A stretch of DNA of 64,000 nt from GM7GCV1 sp965221105 (GTDB lineage: Bacteria; Pseudomonadota; Gammaproteobacteria; Pseudomonadales; GM7GCV1). The notes below the pieces were generated by a model, which did no database searches, was not told the DNA's origin, and saw only the letters and a program-made list of their open reading frames with translations. The stretch is from positions 1 to 64,000 of the forward strand of contig OZ244871.1 in the NCBI GenBank assembly GCA_965221105.1, read 5' to 3'. Below, piece by piece: positions 43,964 through 53,311 of the stretch (its first letter is position 1; each line of letters begins with the position of its first letter). A program made the translations under genes and the position numbers.

Positions 43964-45613
43964 ATGACGCGGTCTATATTCGTTACAGGTGGGGTGGTCT
44001 CTTCTTTGGGTAAGGGGATTGCAGCAGCTTCTCTGGGAGCCATTCTGGAAGCGCGTTCCCTGAGTGTCACAATTTTAAAACTCGATCCCTATCTCAATGT
44101 GGATCCGGGCACCATGAGCCCCTTTCAGCATGGTGAAGTCTTCGTAACCGAGGATGGCGCAGAGACAGACTTGGATCTGGGGCATTACGAGCGATTCCTG
44201 CGCAGCAAAACATCCAAGTGCAACAATTTTACATCCGGTCAGGTCTATGAAGCTATCTTGAAAAGTGAGCGTCGCGGCGACTATCTCGGTGGCACGGTGC
44301 AGGTTATCCCTCATGTGACTGACGAGATTAAATCCAGGGTGTTGGCAGGTGGTGAAGGATTTGATATCGCCATTGTGGAGATCGGTGGAACCGTTGGTGA
44401 TATCGAGTCACAACCCTTTCTGGAAGCGGTCAGGCAGCTCAAAGTCGAACTTGGCAGTCAAAGAGCCATGCTGATTCATCTGACATTGGTGCCGTACATC
44501 AAGGCTGCAGGCGAGACCAAAACCAAACCCACCCAACACTCCGTGAAGGAACTCAGATCTATAGGTCTGCAGCCGGATATACTGCTGTGCCGTTCGGAAG
44601 TTGAAGTGGACGAAGACTCCCGCAGGAAAATTGCGCTGTTTACCAATGTGGAGCGCAGGGCTGTGGTGCCTCTACCTGATGCAAGCTCCATCTATGCGAT
44701 TCCTCGCAACCTCAAAGAATATGGGCTGGATCAGATTGTTGTCGAGAAACTGGGGCTGGAGAGCCCCGATGCCGACCTGAGTGAGTGGGATCGGGTGGTG
44801 GACATGCAACAATCCATAGAGGGCGAGGTGCGCATTGCGATGGTAGGAAAGTACGTGGAGCTGCTGGATGCCTACAAATCCTTGAATGAAGCGCTTGAGC
44901 ACGCGGGCACATTTAATCGTGTCCGGGTGCATATCGATCGTGTCGATTCCGAACTCCTGGAAACCAGTTCTCTTGGTATCATCAGGGAGGCTGACGCGAT
45001 TCTGGTTCCCGGTGGTTTTGGCGTCCGTGGTATTGAAGGAAAGATTTCCGCCGTTAAGTATGCGCGCGAGCAGGGGGTGCCCTATCTGGGTATATGCCTG
45101 GGCATGCAGGTGGCGGTTATCGAGTATGCCCGCAATGTCGCTGGTCTGGACAGCGCCAATAGCACCGAGTTTGATGAAACGACCGCGCATCCAGTGATCG
45201 GTCTGATTACAGAATGGATCGAAGCTGATGGTCATGTGCAGCGTCGCAACCAGAAGAGCGATCTCGGTGGAACCATGCGCCTGGGAAGCCAGCCTTGCCA
45301 TCTGATTGAAGGTTCGCGAGTCCGGTCCCTGTACGGCCAGGACTGCATTCATGAACGCCACCGCCACCGCTATGAGTTCAACAACAACTACCGTGATCGA
45401 CTTGAGCAGGCTGGTCTGAGAATTTCAGGACTCTCGGCCGATAGCAATCTCGTGGAGATAGTGGAAGTCCCCGAGCATCCCTGGTTTGTGGGTTGCCAGT
45501 TTCATCCAGAGTTCACTTCCACACCGCGCGATGGACACCCGCTTTTTGAGAGCTTTATACGCGCTGCCGTCAGACTGCCCCACCGAACTCAAGGCAGGGC
45601 TGAGATCGCTTGA
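43964..45613 (+). CDS. pyrG: CTP synthase
   Basis: Converts UTP to CTP with glutamine. The ATG at 43964 gives MTRSIFVTGGVVSSLGKGIA and 549 residues (545 in E. coli). The frame is open further upstream but overlaps tilS and has no homology there. The synthase domain holds KLDPYLNVDPGTMSPFQHGE. The C-terminal glutaminase has LGICLGMQVAVIEYARN (nucleophilic cysteine) and the HPWFVGCQFHPEF triad region. The stop overlaps the kdsA start. Confidence 0.97.
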   Translation: MTRSIFVTGGVVSSLGKGIAAASLGAILEARSLSVTILKLDPYLNVDPGTMSPFQHGEVFVTEDGAETDLDLGHYERFLRSKTSKCNNFTSGQVYEAILKSERRGDYLGGTVQVIPHVTDEIKSRVLAGGEGFDIAIVEIGGTVGDIESQPFLEAVRQLKVELGSQRAMLIHLTLVPYIKAAGETKTKPTQHSVKELRSIGLQPDILLCRSEVEVDEDSRRKIALFTNVERRAVVPLPDASSIYAIPRNLKEYGLDQIVVEKLGLESPDADLSEWDRVVDMQQSIEGEVRIAMVGKYVELLDAYKSLNEALEHAGTFNRVRVHIDRVDSELLETSSLGIIREADAILVPGGFGVRGIEGKISAVKYAREQGVPYLGICLGMQVAVIEYARNVAGLDSANSTEFDETTAHPVIGLITEWIEADGHVQRRNQKSDLGGTMRLGSQPCHLIEGSRVRSLYGQDCIHERHRHRYEFNNNYRDRLEQAGLRISGLSADSNLVEIVEVPEHPWFVGCQFHPEFTSTPRDGHPLFESFIRAAVRLPHRTQGRAEIA

Positions 45614-46467
45614 TGGAAGTAGAGAAAAAAATTGAATTTTCCGGAATAGAGCTGGCGAACAATCGGCCCTTTGTGCTTTTCGGTGGTATCAACGTGCTGG
45701 AAAGTCGCGACCTGGCGCTTCACGTGGCTGAACATTTCAGAGAGGTCACAAACGCCCTCGGCATTCCATATGTTTTCAAGGCGTCGTTTGACAAGGCGAA
45801 TCGAACGTCCATTCATTCATTCCGCGGTCCGGGTCTGGAGAAGGGGCTGAGAATTCTTGAAGAGGTAAAGGCGGCCTGTGACGTGCCGGTTATTGCCGAT
45901 GTTCATGAACCCGTGCAGGCGGCACCGGTTGCGGAAGTCTGTGAAGTGCTTCAGCTGCCCGCTTTTCTGGCTCGCCAGACTGATCTGGTGGAAGCAATGG
46001 CTCGAACTGGCGCAGCGATCAATATCAAAAAACCCCAGTTTGTCAGCCCCTCACAAACGGCTCATATCGTGGAGAAGTTTGTGGAATCGGGCAATGAACG
46101 CCTGATGCTGTGTGAGCGTGGTTCCTGTTTTGGTTATGATAACTTGGTGGTGGATATGCTGGGTTTTGAGGACATTAAGGTGAGTTGCGGCAGACTGCCT
46201 CTGATCTTTGACGTCACCCATTCCCTTCAGACTCGTGATCGTGGAAGCGCCGCTTCCGGAGGGCGGCGCCATCAGGTTGTCGACCTCGGGCGAGCGGGCT
46301 TGGCCGTGGGTCTTGCAGGGCTGTTTCTGGAAGCTCATCCCAGTCCCGGGGAGGCGTTGTGTGACGGCCCCAGCGCGCTTCCCCTGACGAGCCTCAGGCC
46401 TTTTCTGGAGCAGATGAAAGCAGTCGATGCCCTGGTAAAATCGCTGCCCCCCCTGAACATTCAATAG
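45613..46467 (+). CDS. kdsA: 3-deoxy-8-phosphooctulonate synthase
   Basis: Makes KDO-8-phosphate from PEP and arabinose-5-phosphate for the LPS inner core. The ATG shares its first base with the pyrG TGA. Motifs are YVFKASFDKANRTSIHSFRG, DVHEPVQAAPVAEV, LPAFLARQTDLVEA, INIKKPQFVSP, CERGSCFGYDNLVVDM and FDVTHSLQ. Length is 284 residues, the usual size. The pyrG-kdsA-eno order is conserved in Pseudomonas-like genomes. Confidence 0.97.
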   Translation: MEVEKKIEFSGIELANNRPFVLFGGINVLESRDLALHVAEHFREVTNALGIPYVFKASFDKANRTSIHSFRGPGLEKGLRILEEVKAACDVPVIADVHEPVQAAPVAEVCEVLQLPAFLARQTDLVEAMARTGAAINIKKPQFVSPSQTAHIVEKFVESGNERLMLCERGSCFGYDNLVVDMLGFEDIKVSCGRLPLIFDVTHSLQTRDRGSAASGGRRHQVVDLGRAGLAVGLAGLFLEAHPSPGEALCDGPSALPLTSLRPFLEQMKAVDALVKSLPPLNIQ

Positions 46468-46514
46468 CTGTCTTCAGACCTGGCAGCACAACCTGTGATG
46501 GAGCAGATACTCTC

Positions 46515-47807
46515 ATGACAGAGATTACTGATATTCGTGCTTTTGAGCTTTTGGATTCCCGCGGAAACCCAACTATTGGCGCCGAAGTAACGCTCGCATC
46601 CGGCTCAACTGGCCAGGCCTGTGTCCCCAGCGGCGCGTCAACCGGCTCCAGGGAGGCCCTCGAACTTCGCGATGGTGACAGTTCGCGCTATTTAGGCAAA
46701 GGCGTACTCAAGGCTGTAGCCAACGTCAATGGCCCCATCAGGGAGTTGCTTCTGGGAACTGACGCATCGGACCAGAAAGGGCTTGACCGGGCGATGATCG
46801 AAGCAGATGGCACGGAAAACAAGTCAGCACTCGGTGCCAATGCGGTGCTTGCCGTCTCTCTTGCCGCAGCACGCGCGGTCGCCGGTCTGAGGGACATTCC
46901 TCTCTACCAGCATATCGCCGAGTTGAATGGTAATCAGGGATACAGTATGCCGGTACCCATGATGAATATCATCAATGGTGGAGAGCATGCAGACAACAAT
47001 ATTGATATTCAGGAATTTATGATCCAGCCGATTTCAGCAGATTCGTTCGCGGAGGCATTGCGGACGGGAGCGGAAATATTTCATGCCTTGAAGAAAGAAC
47101 TCTGTGGGAGGGGGTTGAGTACAGCTGTCGGAGATGAAGGAGGTTTTGCGCCTGATTTACCCTCTAATGAAGCCGCTCTTGATGTCATTGCCAGAGCTGT
47201 CGAAGTTACCGGGTACAGGCTTGGCGATGACGTTGCACTGGCTCTCGATTGCGCAAGTTCCGAATTCTACCGAGAGGGCCGATATAACTTGCATGGTGAA
47301 GGCAAGGCATACAGTGCTGAGGAGTTTACAGGCTACTTGGCAGATCTCTGCGACAGGTATCCCATTCTATCAATAGAGGATGGCATGGATGAGACAGATT
47401 GGGATGGTTGGGCCGGTCTGACTAATAAGATTGGCGACCGCGTGCAGTTGGTTGGCGATGATCTTTTCGTTACGAATACGGAACTTCTCAAGCGAGGCAT
47501 AGAACAGGGTATCGCAAACTCCATTTTGATCAAATTCAACCAGATCGGTTCACTTTCGGAGACTCTGGAAGCCATCAATATGGCACAGCAGGCTGGCTAT
47601 ACCGCCGTCATATCCCATCGTTCAGGCGAAACGGAAGACACGACCATTGCGGACTTGGCTGTGGCTACGGCCGCCGGGCAAATTAAGACTGGATCTCTAT
47701 GCCGGTCTGACCGGGTTGCAAAATACAATCGCCTGCTGCGAATAGAGGCCGAAATGGACGGGATCGCACCCTACCGGGGGAATGCGGAGTTCAAGCTGTC
47801 CGGTTAG
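46515..47807 (+). CDS. eno: Enolase
   Basis: Interconverts 2-phosphoglycerate and PEP in glycolysis and gluconeogenesis. It is 430 residues (432 in E. coli). Conserved blocks are FELLDSRGNPTIGAEV, SGASTGSREALELRDGD, the metal-binding ALDCASSEFY and LSIEDGMDETDWDGW, the catalytic lysine region ILIKFNQIGSLSETLEAI and SHRSGETEDTTIADLAV. In relatives ftsB and ispD normally follow eno. Here a lipoprotein hydrolase gene follows. Confidence 0.97.
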   Translation: MTEITDIRAFELLDSRGNPTIGAEVTLASGSTGQACVPSGASTGSREALELRDGDSSRYLGKGVLKAVANVNGPIRELLLGTDASDQKGLDRAMIEADGTENKSALGANAVLAVSLAAARAVAGLRDIPLYQHIAELNGNQGYSMPVPMMNIINGGEHADNNIDIQEFMIQPISADSFAEALRTGAEIFHALKKELCGRGLSTAVGDEGGFAPDLPSNEAALDVIARAVEVTGYRLGDDVALALDCASSEFYREGRYNLHGEGKAYSAEEFTGYLADLCDRYPILSIEDGMDETDWDGWAGLTNKIGDRVQLVGDDLFVTNTELLKRGIEQGIANSILIKFNQIGSLSETLEAINMAQQAGYTAVISHRSGETEDTTIADLAVATAAGQIKTGSLCRSDRVAKYNRLLRIEAEMDGIAPYRGNAEFKLSG

Positions 47808-47821
47808 TATCGGCTCGGGCG

Positions 47822-48751
47822 TTGAATTCAGGTTTGCAGTTGAGCTGTGTCTTGCGAAAGCCCATCTGTACACTCCCGGCCCGATACCTGTTTTTCGCCT
47901 GTTTTCTGATTCTGCCGGGTGGCTGCATACTTCCAGAACAAATTCGCGCCCACAGGGAATTTGTTGAGTGCGAGGTGCTGAACAACCCCGAGATCGAGGA
48001 ACACCATGTCGAACAATCTGGATTCAGGCTTCACTATCGAAGCCGGGGTTCAGCTCAGAAAGCTGTGGCAGTCTGGATTCACGGTACGCCTGGACGCTGG
48101 TCAGATATTGGGAGTCTCTTCGTCGATGAACACTTCCTGAAAGATGTCAAGCTGGTCAGCATCGACCGGCCTGGCTGGGGCGAGTCCCAGTTCACCGGAC
48201 AACATCAGGTTTTGCCGTCTTTCGGTCAACAGGCAGCGTACCTCAGTCCACTGTTGGTCCAGCTCCACAGGCAGTATCCAGAAGTTCCCCTGATACTGGT
48301 GGGACATTCCTGGGGTGGTTCCCTGGTGCCGTACCTGGCTTCAGAGAACCAGGGAATAGTCAGCGCCGCTCTGGTGCTTGCGGGTGGATTGGATCCGCAG
48401 TTGAGCCGTCCACGCTGGTATAACCGCCTGGCGGCTGCTTGGCCAATCCGCACGCTGATTGGCAAAACGATGACCGCTGCGAATCAGGAGGTGCACGCAC
48501 TGCCTGAGAATCTCTCGGATATGCGTGAACGCCTGACCAGACTCGCTATACCAGTGATCGTTATCCAAGGCGATGAAGATGATCTCGTAGCTCTGGAAAA
48601 TGCTGATTTTGCGGAGGAGTGGCTCCCACCTGGTGATTCACGTGTCATTCGGCTGAAAGGTCAGGGACACCTCCTTCAGCTTGAACAAATACCCATGATA
48701 GCGAGTTGTATCCTGGCATTGACTGAAAAACAGTTGGATCAGTGTGGCTGA
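47822..48751 (+). CDS. Alpha/beta hydrolase, predicted lipoprotein
   Basis: A 309-residue alpha/beta hydrolase of unknown substrate. A hydrophobic segment ends in the lipobox LPGGC, so it is probably membrane-anchored in the periplasm. The oxyanion-region HGTPGRWSD, nucleophile elbow LVGHSWGGSLVPY, acid QGDEDDLV and base GQGHLLQLEQ give a full Ser-Asp-His set in the right order. The start is uncertain: TTG 47822 is the longest, while TTG 47852 (RKPICTLPARYLFFACF) makes a better signal peptide. It is convergent with gltA, 66 bases away. Confidence 0.8.
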   Translation: MNSGLQLSCVLRKPICTLPARYLFFACFLILPGGCILPEQIRAHREFVECEVLNNPEIEEHHVEQSGFRLHYRSRGSAQKAVAVWIHGTPGRWSDIGSLFVDEHFLKDVKLVSIDRPGWGESQFTGQHQVLPSFGQQAAYLSPLLVQLHRQYPEVPLILVGHSWGGSLVPYLASENQGIVSAALVLAGGLDPQLSRPRWYNRLAAAWPIRTLIGKTMTAANQEVHALPENLSDMRERLTRLAIPVIVIQGDEDDLVALENADFAEEWLPPGDSRVIRLKGQGHLLQLEQIPMIASCILALTEKQLDQCG

Positions 48752-48817
48752 TAGGAGTGGTGCACCATCCTCAAAGATCGGTCTGGAGCGCGATACCCTT
48801 GCCCATACGCTCCGGCA

Positions 48818-50104
48818 TTAGCGTTGGTCGACAGGCTTGAATTCCCGTTTTTCGTAGCCAGTGTACAGCTGGCGAGGCCGGCCAATGCGGCTGTTGTCCT
48901 CGACCATTTCATTCCAGTGAGCCAGCCAGCCGGCGGTGCGACCCAAAGCGAAGATGACAGTAAACATGTTCAGCGGAATACCTATGGCGCGGAGGATAAT
49001 GCCCGAATAGAAATCCACGTTTGGGTAGAGTTTTTTCTCAATAAAGTAGTCGTCTTCGAGTGCAATTTCTTCCAGACGTTTGGCAATTTCGAGCAAAGGG
49101 TCGGTCACACTCAGTGCCGTAAGCACCTCGTCGCATGTCTGTTTCATAACCTTGGCACGTGGATCAAAATTCTTGTACACACGGTGACCGAAACCCATAA
49201 GACGGAAGGAATCACTGCTGTCCTTGGCTCTTTTGACTGCAGTATCGACATTGGAAATGTCGCCGATTTCTTCGAGCATGTTGATTACAGCTTCATTTGC
49301 GCCTCCATGCAAAGGTCCCCAGAGTGCCGCTACACCTGCAGCAATACATGCGAAGGGGTTGGCACCGGTTGATCCTGCCAGCCTCACGGTCGAGGTTGAA
49401 GCATTCTGTTCATGATCGGCATGCAAAACGAAAATGCGGTCCATTGCACGGGCAATGACCGGGTGCACTGCATAGTCTTCACAGGGAGTTCCATACATCA
49501 TATAGAGAAAATTGGCAGCGTAATCCAGATCGTTACATGGGTACATTGATGGCTGGCCTATGCTGTGTTTGTAGGCCATTGCCGCCAAGGTAGGCATCTT
49601 GGAGATCAATCTCAGCGTGGTAATCCAGCGATGCTCTGGGTTGTTAATATCCAGCGAGTCGTGGTAGAAGGACGAGAGTGCGCCCACAACTCCACAGAGC
49701 ATGGCCATGGGATGGGCGTCGTATCGAAAGCCCTTGTAAAAGTCTCGAATCCATTCGTTGACCATCGTATGCCGATTAATTGTTTCTAGGAATGCCTGTT
49801 TTTGCTCGGCATTTGGTAACTCACCATTCAGCAGAAGATAGGAAACTTCCAGGTAATCGGACTGCTGCGATAATTGCTCGATTGGGTATCCCCGATGCAG
49901 CAGGATGCCTTGGTCACCGTCAATATAGGTTATCTTGGATTCGCAGGATGATGTGGATGTAAAGCCTGGGTCGAGCGTGAAATAGCCCTTGGAGGCGAGG
50001 GATGTGACATCGATTACGTCTGGTCCGATCGTACCGGAGCGGACGCCCAGCTCAATGGTATCATCAGAACCGTCGATGGTTAGCCGTGCCTTGCGGTCGG
50101 TCAT
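48818..50104 (-). CDS. gltA: Citrate synthase, type II
   Basis: Entry enzyme of the TCA cycle. The 428 residues match the hexameric NADH-sensitive type (427 in E. coli). The N-terminal domain, YIDGDQGILLHRGYPIEQL, the catalytic histidines in LHADHEQNAST and in GFGHRVYKNFDPRA, HGGANEAVINML, and the catalytic aspartate region PNVDFYSGIILRAIG are present. It faces away from the sdh block as in many gammas. The intervening 1.4 kb is altered by a group II intron and loss of sdhC/sdhD. Confidence 0.97.
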   Translation of the reverse strand: MTDRKARLTIDGSDDTIELGVRSGTIGPDVIDVTSLASKGYFTLDPGFTSTSSCESKITYIDGDQGILLHRGYPIEQLSQQSDYLEVSYLLLNGELPNAEQKQAFLETINRHTMVNEWIRDFYKGFRYDAHPMAMLCGVVGALSSFYHDSLDINNPEHRWITTLRLISKMPTLAAMAYKHSIGQPSMYPCNDLDYAANFLYMMYGTPCEDYAVHPVIARAMDRIFVLHADHEQNASTSTVRLAGSTGANPFACIAAGVAALWGPLHGGANEAVINMLEEIGDISNVDTAVKRAKDSSDSFRLMGFGHRVYKNFDPRAKVMKQTCDEVLTALSVTDPLLEIAKRLEEIALEDDYFIEKKLYPNVDFYSGIILRAIGIPLNMFTVIFALGRTAGWLAHWNEMVEDNSRIGRPRQLYTGYEKREFKPVDQR

Positions 50105-50640
50105 ACAGTTTCTCCAAAATCAGAATGCACTATCTATTACGGATGTTGTGCAGCATCGGGTGGAACTCCATACAGGGACATCTTGTCCTATCTTGCCGGG
50201 GAGCGTGGTCGGTGGCCGATCAAAATGCAAGTATAGCTCAGAGTGCGCTCCCCAATTATACGCTGAATCAGTTCACGCGGAAATTCTTAGCCTTCGGCTG
50301 GTTGCATACCTGGTGCGAGGCTTCGATCTTCTGTTTGGGCTCAAGGCTCAAGGCTGGTTGAAAGATCAACCATGCCAGCCCGGAAAGCCTTGTGCGTAGA
50401 CCGATTGAGTTGAGTTTGGCTGTCTGGATATGTAAACTATCGGCCCGGTTTTGCGATGGACAATTTCCTTAGAAATCCGTCCTTCAATTGTATTGTCCCG
50501 TTTGATCATTGGCTCTTGTTCGGGTGTTTACCGGATTGATCGCCGACTGAATTTGGCTGGCGAAGAATGTGCATCGCGTTGAGAAACCATCGGGATGGTA
50601 AAGAGTCTGAACTCGGGCGCAGGCTAATCTGGAGTATCTG
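50105..50640 (+). other. Gene-poor spacer between gltA and the group II intron
   Basis: About 540 bases with no coding region I can support on either strand. This is where sdhC and sdhD would be expected, after the gltA-sdh divergent promoters. I looked for their hallmarks (a HR.SG segment and membrane spans with a haem histidine) and found none. Short open frames present have neither membrane character nor known motifs. Promoters for gltA are presumably within the first 200 bases, but I could not place them. Confidence 0.5.
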
Positions 50641-51525
50641 GTGCGACGAGAGAGCGCACTCAGCCTTTAAATTCAATACCTTAGGTAAGGATTTAAAGGC
50701 ACTCAGAAGGGTTGTCAACAGGTCTTCCGGGATCTCTCCCCCAGCCGTCAGGGGTACAACGGCGCCCTGTAGGGGGGTCAGTCTCAACTGAACATCCGAA
50801 AGGATCGAAGGAGCCTACAGTAGTAAAACCTGACACGATAGACCTCAGAAGCCCACCTGAGCCATCACATGACATCGTAGGTCATGTCACTGAAACAAAC
50901 AGGGAGCCCTGTGCTGCTCATACGAGTAGCTGCCCCAGGATTAAGGGCTATATAAACCGTTCCGTCGGCCCGACGTGAAAAGGCCATTCGGGCTGCTCAG
51001 TGAGAAGGGTAGAGGATGATGGATGAATCGAATGACAGAGTGTACTGATGTGACTACCGGGATGAGCCAGGCTTGGCAGCGAACGCTGTGCCCACGTCCA
51101 TCGGGTCTTTCATCGCACGATGACAGGTGCACCCTCAATAGAAAACCCGCACGGGGTCTCCTCCTCAGGGGGTGTCGCTATCCTGATAAGGAGGCGGAAT
51201 GGTGTACCGCCGTCTCCCCAGGCAAGCTCTGGTCTCCCTCTGTCTCGTATGGAGAGAAGGGAATAGCATGAAAAAGCAGACTGTGTGTGCGGTGAGAGGC
51301 ACCACCTATGCCCGCGGTCTCAGAACCACCAGCGGACTGACACCAGATCGATCAGGGCCATGTTCACAGAATGGTTTGAGGGGTGCTTGTGCGGAGTGCG
51401 AAGGCTGCATGGAGTGCACAACCGGATCTTTCGGGGGCTGTGTAAGGCTTGAGCCGTATGCGGGGAAACTCGCACGTACGGTTCTGAGGGGACGGGAGCA
51501 CAGTAATGTGCTCCTGCTATCCGAC
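50641..51525 (+). mobile_element. ORF-less group II intron upstream of sdhA
   Basis: About 885 bases with group II intron hallmarks. The 5' end is GTGCGAC, fitting the GUGYG consensus. A textbook domain V hairpin lies at 51451-51484. A domain VI hairpin with GGGAGCAC/GTGCTCC arms follows, and an unpaired A in its 3' strand (near 51519) could be the branch point. The element ends at CCGAC, with CTATCCGAC before the exon. No reverse transcriptase/maturase ORF is present, and domain IV is very short. It could splice by itself, be helped in trans by a maturase elsewhere, or be a relic. It ends six bases before the sdhA ATG. Confidence 0.8.
51451..51484 (+). ncRNA. Group II intron domain V
   Basis: A 34-base hairpin, the catalytic heart of group II introns. 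The lower stem pairs GAGCCGTA with TACGGTTC and includes the AGC catalytic triad. A two-base CG bulge lies on the 3' side. The upper stem TGCGGG/CTCGCA is capped by a GAAA tetraloop. All pairs form, including the usual G-U next to A-U at the base, so the catalytic core appears intact. Confidence 0.88.
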
Positions 51526-51530
51526 TAGGT

Positions 51531-53294
51531 ATGAAAACCATGAATTTTGACGGGGTCATCGTCGGGGGTGGCGGTGCGGGGATGCGCGCAGCTTTGCAGC
51601 TTGCCCGGTCGGGCTTTAAGACCGCAGTTATTACCAAGGTTTTCCCAACCCGTTCGCATACCGTTTCCGCCCAAGGCGGCATAACGTGTGCCATAGCTTC
51701 AGCAGATCCAAATGACGACTGGCGTTGGCACATGTATGACACCGTCAAGGGTTCGGATTACATCGGCGATCAGGATGCCATTGAATATATGTGTTCCGAG
51801 GGCCCGGAGGCTATCCTTGAACTCGATCACATGGGCTTGCCCTTCTCGAGGTTTGACAATGGCCGCATATACCAGCGGCCCTTTGGCGGCCAATCCAAGA
51901 ACTTTGGTGAGGGCGGACAGGCAGCACGCACCTGTGCTGCAGAAGATCGTACGGGCCACGCGCTGCTGCATACGCTCTATCAGAGCAACATCAGGAACGA
52001 GACCACATTCTTTAATGAGTGGTTTGCCGTTGACCTGGTTAAGAATGTCAAGGACCAGATTGTCGGCGTTATTGCTATCGATATTGAATCTGGCGAGCAG
52101 CTTTTCGTTCAGTCCAAAGCGACCGTGCTGGCTACCGGCGGCGCAGGCCGTATCTATGCGTCAACCACAAATGCTCATATCAACACCGGTGACGGTGTCG
52201 GTATGGCTCTTCGTGCTGGTATGCCGGTTCAGGATATGGAGATGTGGCAGTTTCATCCCACCGGTATCTATGGAGCGGGAGTACTGGTCACCGAAGGATG
52301 TCGGGGTGAAGGCGGCTACCTGATCAACAGGGACGGTGAGCGATTCATGGAGCGCTATGCACCCAACGCCAAAGATCTTGCATCTCGTGACGTTGTTGCG
52401 CGCTCCATGTTTACCGAGATTCGTGAGGGGCGAGGCTGTGGCGAGGGTGCTGACCATGTCATGCTCAAGCTTGACCACCTTGGTGAGGACGTTCTCAACT
52501 CAAGGCTGCCCGGAATTCAGGAACTCGCGAGGACTTTTGCCCAGGTGGATCCCACCATTGAAGCCATTCCTGTCGTTCCGACCTGTCACTATATGATGGG
52601 TGGTATTCCTACGAATATTCACGGTCAGGCAATAACCCAAGATGAATGCGGCCAGGACAAGGTCATTGACGGGCTCTATGCTTGCGGTGAAATTGCCTGT
52701 GTTTCAGTGCATGGAGCGAACAGGCTGGGAGGGAATTCATTGCTGGACCTAGTGGTATTTGGGCGCGCAGTGGGCCTCTATCTCGAAAAAGCCCTGAGCG
52801 ACGGTATCCAGATGGATGAGGCAGTTCAGAGTGATATTGAAGCTGCTATGGCGCGACTCGACAGAATTGAGAACAATCCCGGCGGCGAGCCAGCCCACCG
52901 AATCCGCGCCGATATGCAAAGGATCATGCAGGAGTGCTTTGGTATTTTCCGCACGGGTGAAGATATGGAGCGTGGCAGACAGGAGCTGTTGGCGCTGCGT
53001 GAACGAGCTGACAATGTCGGTTTGAGCGACACAAGCAAAGTATTTAACACGGCTCGTATCGAGTCGCTGGAATTGCAGAATCTGTTTGAAACTGCCGAGG
53101 CCACCGCCCAGGTTGCATCAGTACGTGAGGAATCCCGCGGGGCGCACTCGCGCGAGGACTATCCCGACAGGGATGACGAGAGCTGGCTGACCCATTCAAT
53201 GTATTGGAAACAGGGCAAAAGAATCGGACGGCGAGCTGTCAATATGACCCCAAAAACTATTGCAACCTTTGAGCCCATGACCCGTACGTACTGA
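51531..53294 (+). CDS. sdhA: Succinate dehydrogenase flavoprotein subunit
   Basis: Oxidises succinate to fumarate and passes electrons to SdhB. The 587 residues match the family (588 in E. coli). The FAD-binding GGGGAGMRAALQLARSG, covalent-FAD histidine in RSHTVSAQGG (His43), catalytic RPFGGQSKNFGEGGQAARTC region, WQFHPTGIYGAG, CHYMMGGIPTN and HGANRLGGNSLLDLVVFGRA are intact. The ATG at 51531 or 51540 may be used. No Shine-Dalgarno is visible, because the upstream bases belong to the intron end. The membrane anchors SdhC and SdhD are not encoded upstream. Confidence 0.96.
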   Translation: MKTMNFDGVIVGGGGAGMRAALQLARSGFKTAVITKVFPTRSHTVSAQGGITCAIASADPNDDWRWHMYDTVKGSDYIGDQDAIEYMCSEGPEAILELDHMGLPFSRFDNGRIYQRPFGGQSKNFGEGGQAARTCAAEDRTGHALLHTLYQSNIRNETTFFNEWFAVDLVKNVKDQIVGVIAIDIESGEQLFVQSKATVLATGGAGRIYASTTNAHINTGDGVGMALRAGMPVQDMEMWQFHPTGIYGAGVLVTEGCRGEGGYLINRDGERFMERYAPNAKDLASRDVVARSMFTEIREGRGCGEGADHVMLKLDHLGEDVLNSRLPGIQELARTFAQVDPTIEAIPVVPTCHYMMGGIPTNIHGQAITQDECGQDKVIDGLYACGEIACVSVHGANRLGGNSLLDLVVFGRAVGLYLEKALSDGIQMDEAVQSDIEAAMARLDRIENNPGGEPAHRIRADMQRIMQECFGIFRTGEDMERGRQELLALRERADNVGLSDTSKVFNTARIESLELQNLFETAEATAQVASVREESRGAHSREDYPDRDDESWLTHSMYWKQGKRIGRRAVNMTPKTIATFEPMTRTY

Positions 53295-53311
53295 GTGATC
53301 TGCCAGGAGGA

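Noticed and set aside
50567..50791. 74-codon plus-strand frame at the intron 5' end, considered as an sdhD tail because of LIWSIW
   Set aside because: The preceding residues are charged, not membrane-like, and the frame runs into the intron. No SdhD haem or quinone motifs are present.
51199..51528. 109-codon frame over the 3' part of the group II intron as a maturase piece
   Set aside because: It shows no reverse transcriptase or domain X motifs and overlaps the structured domains V and VI.
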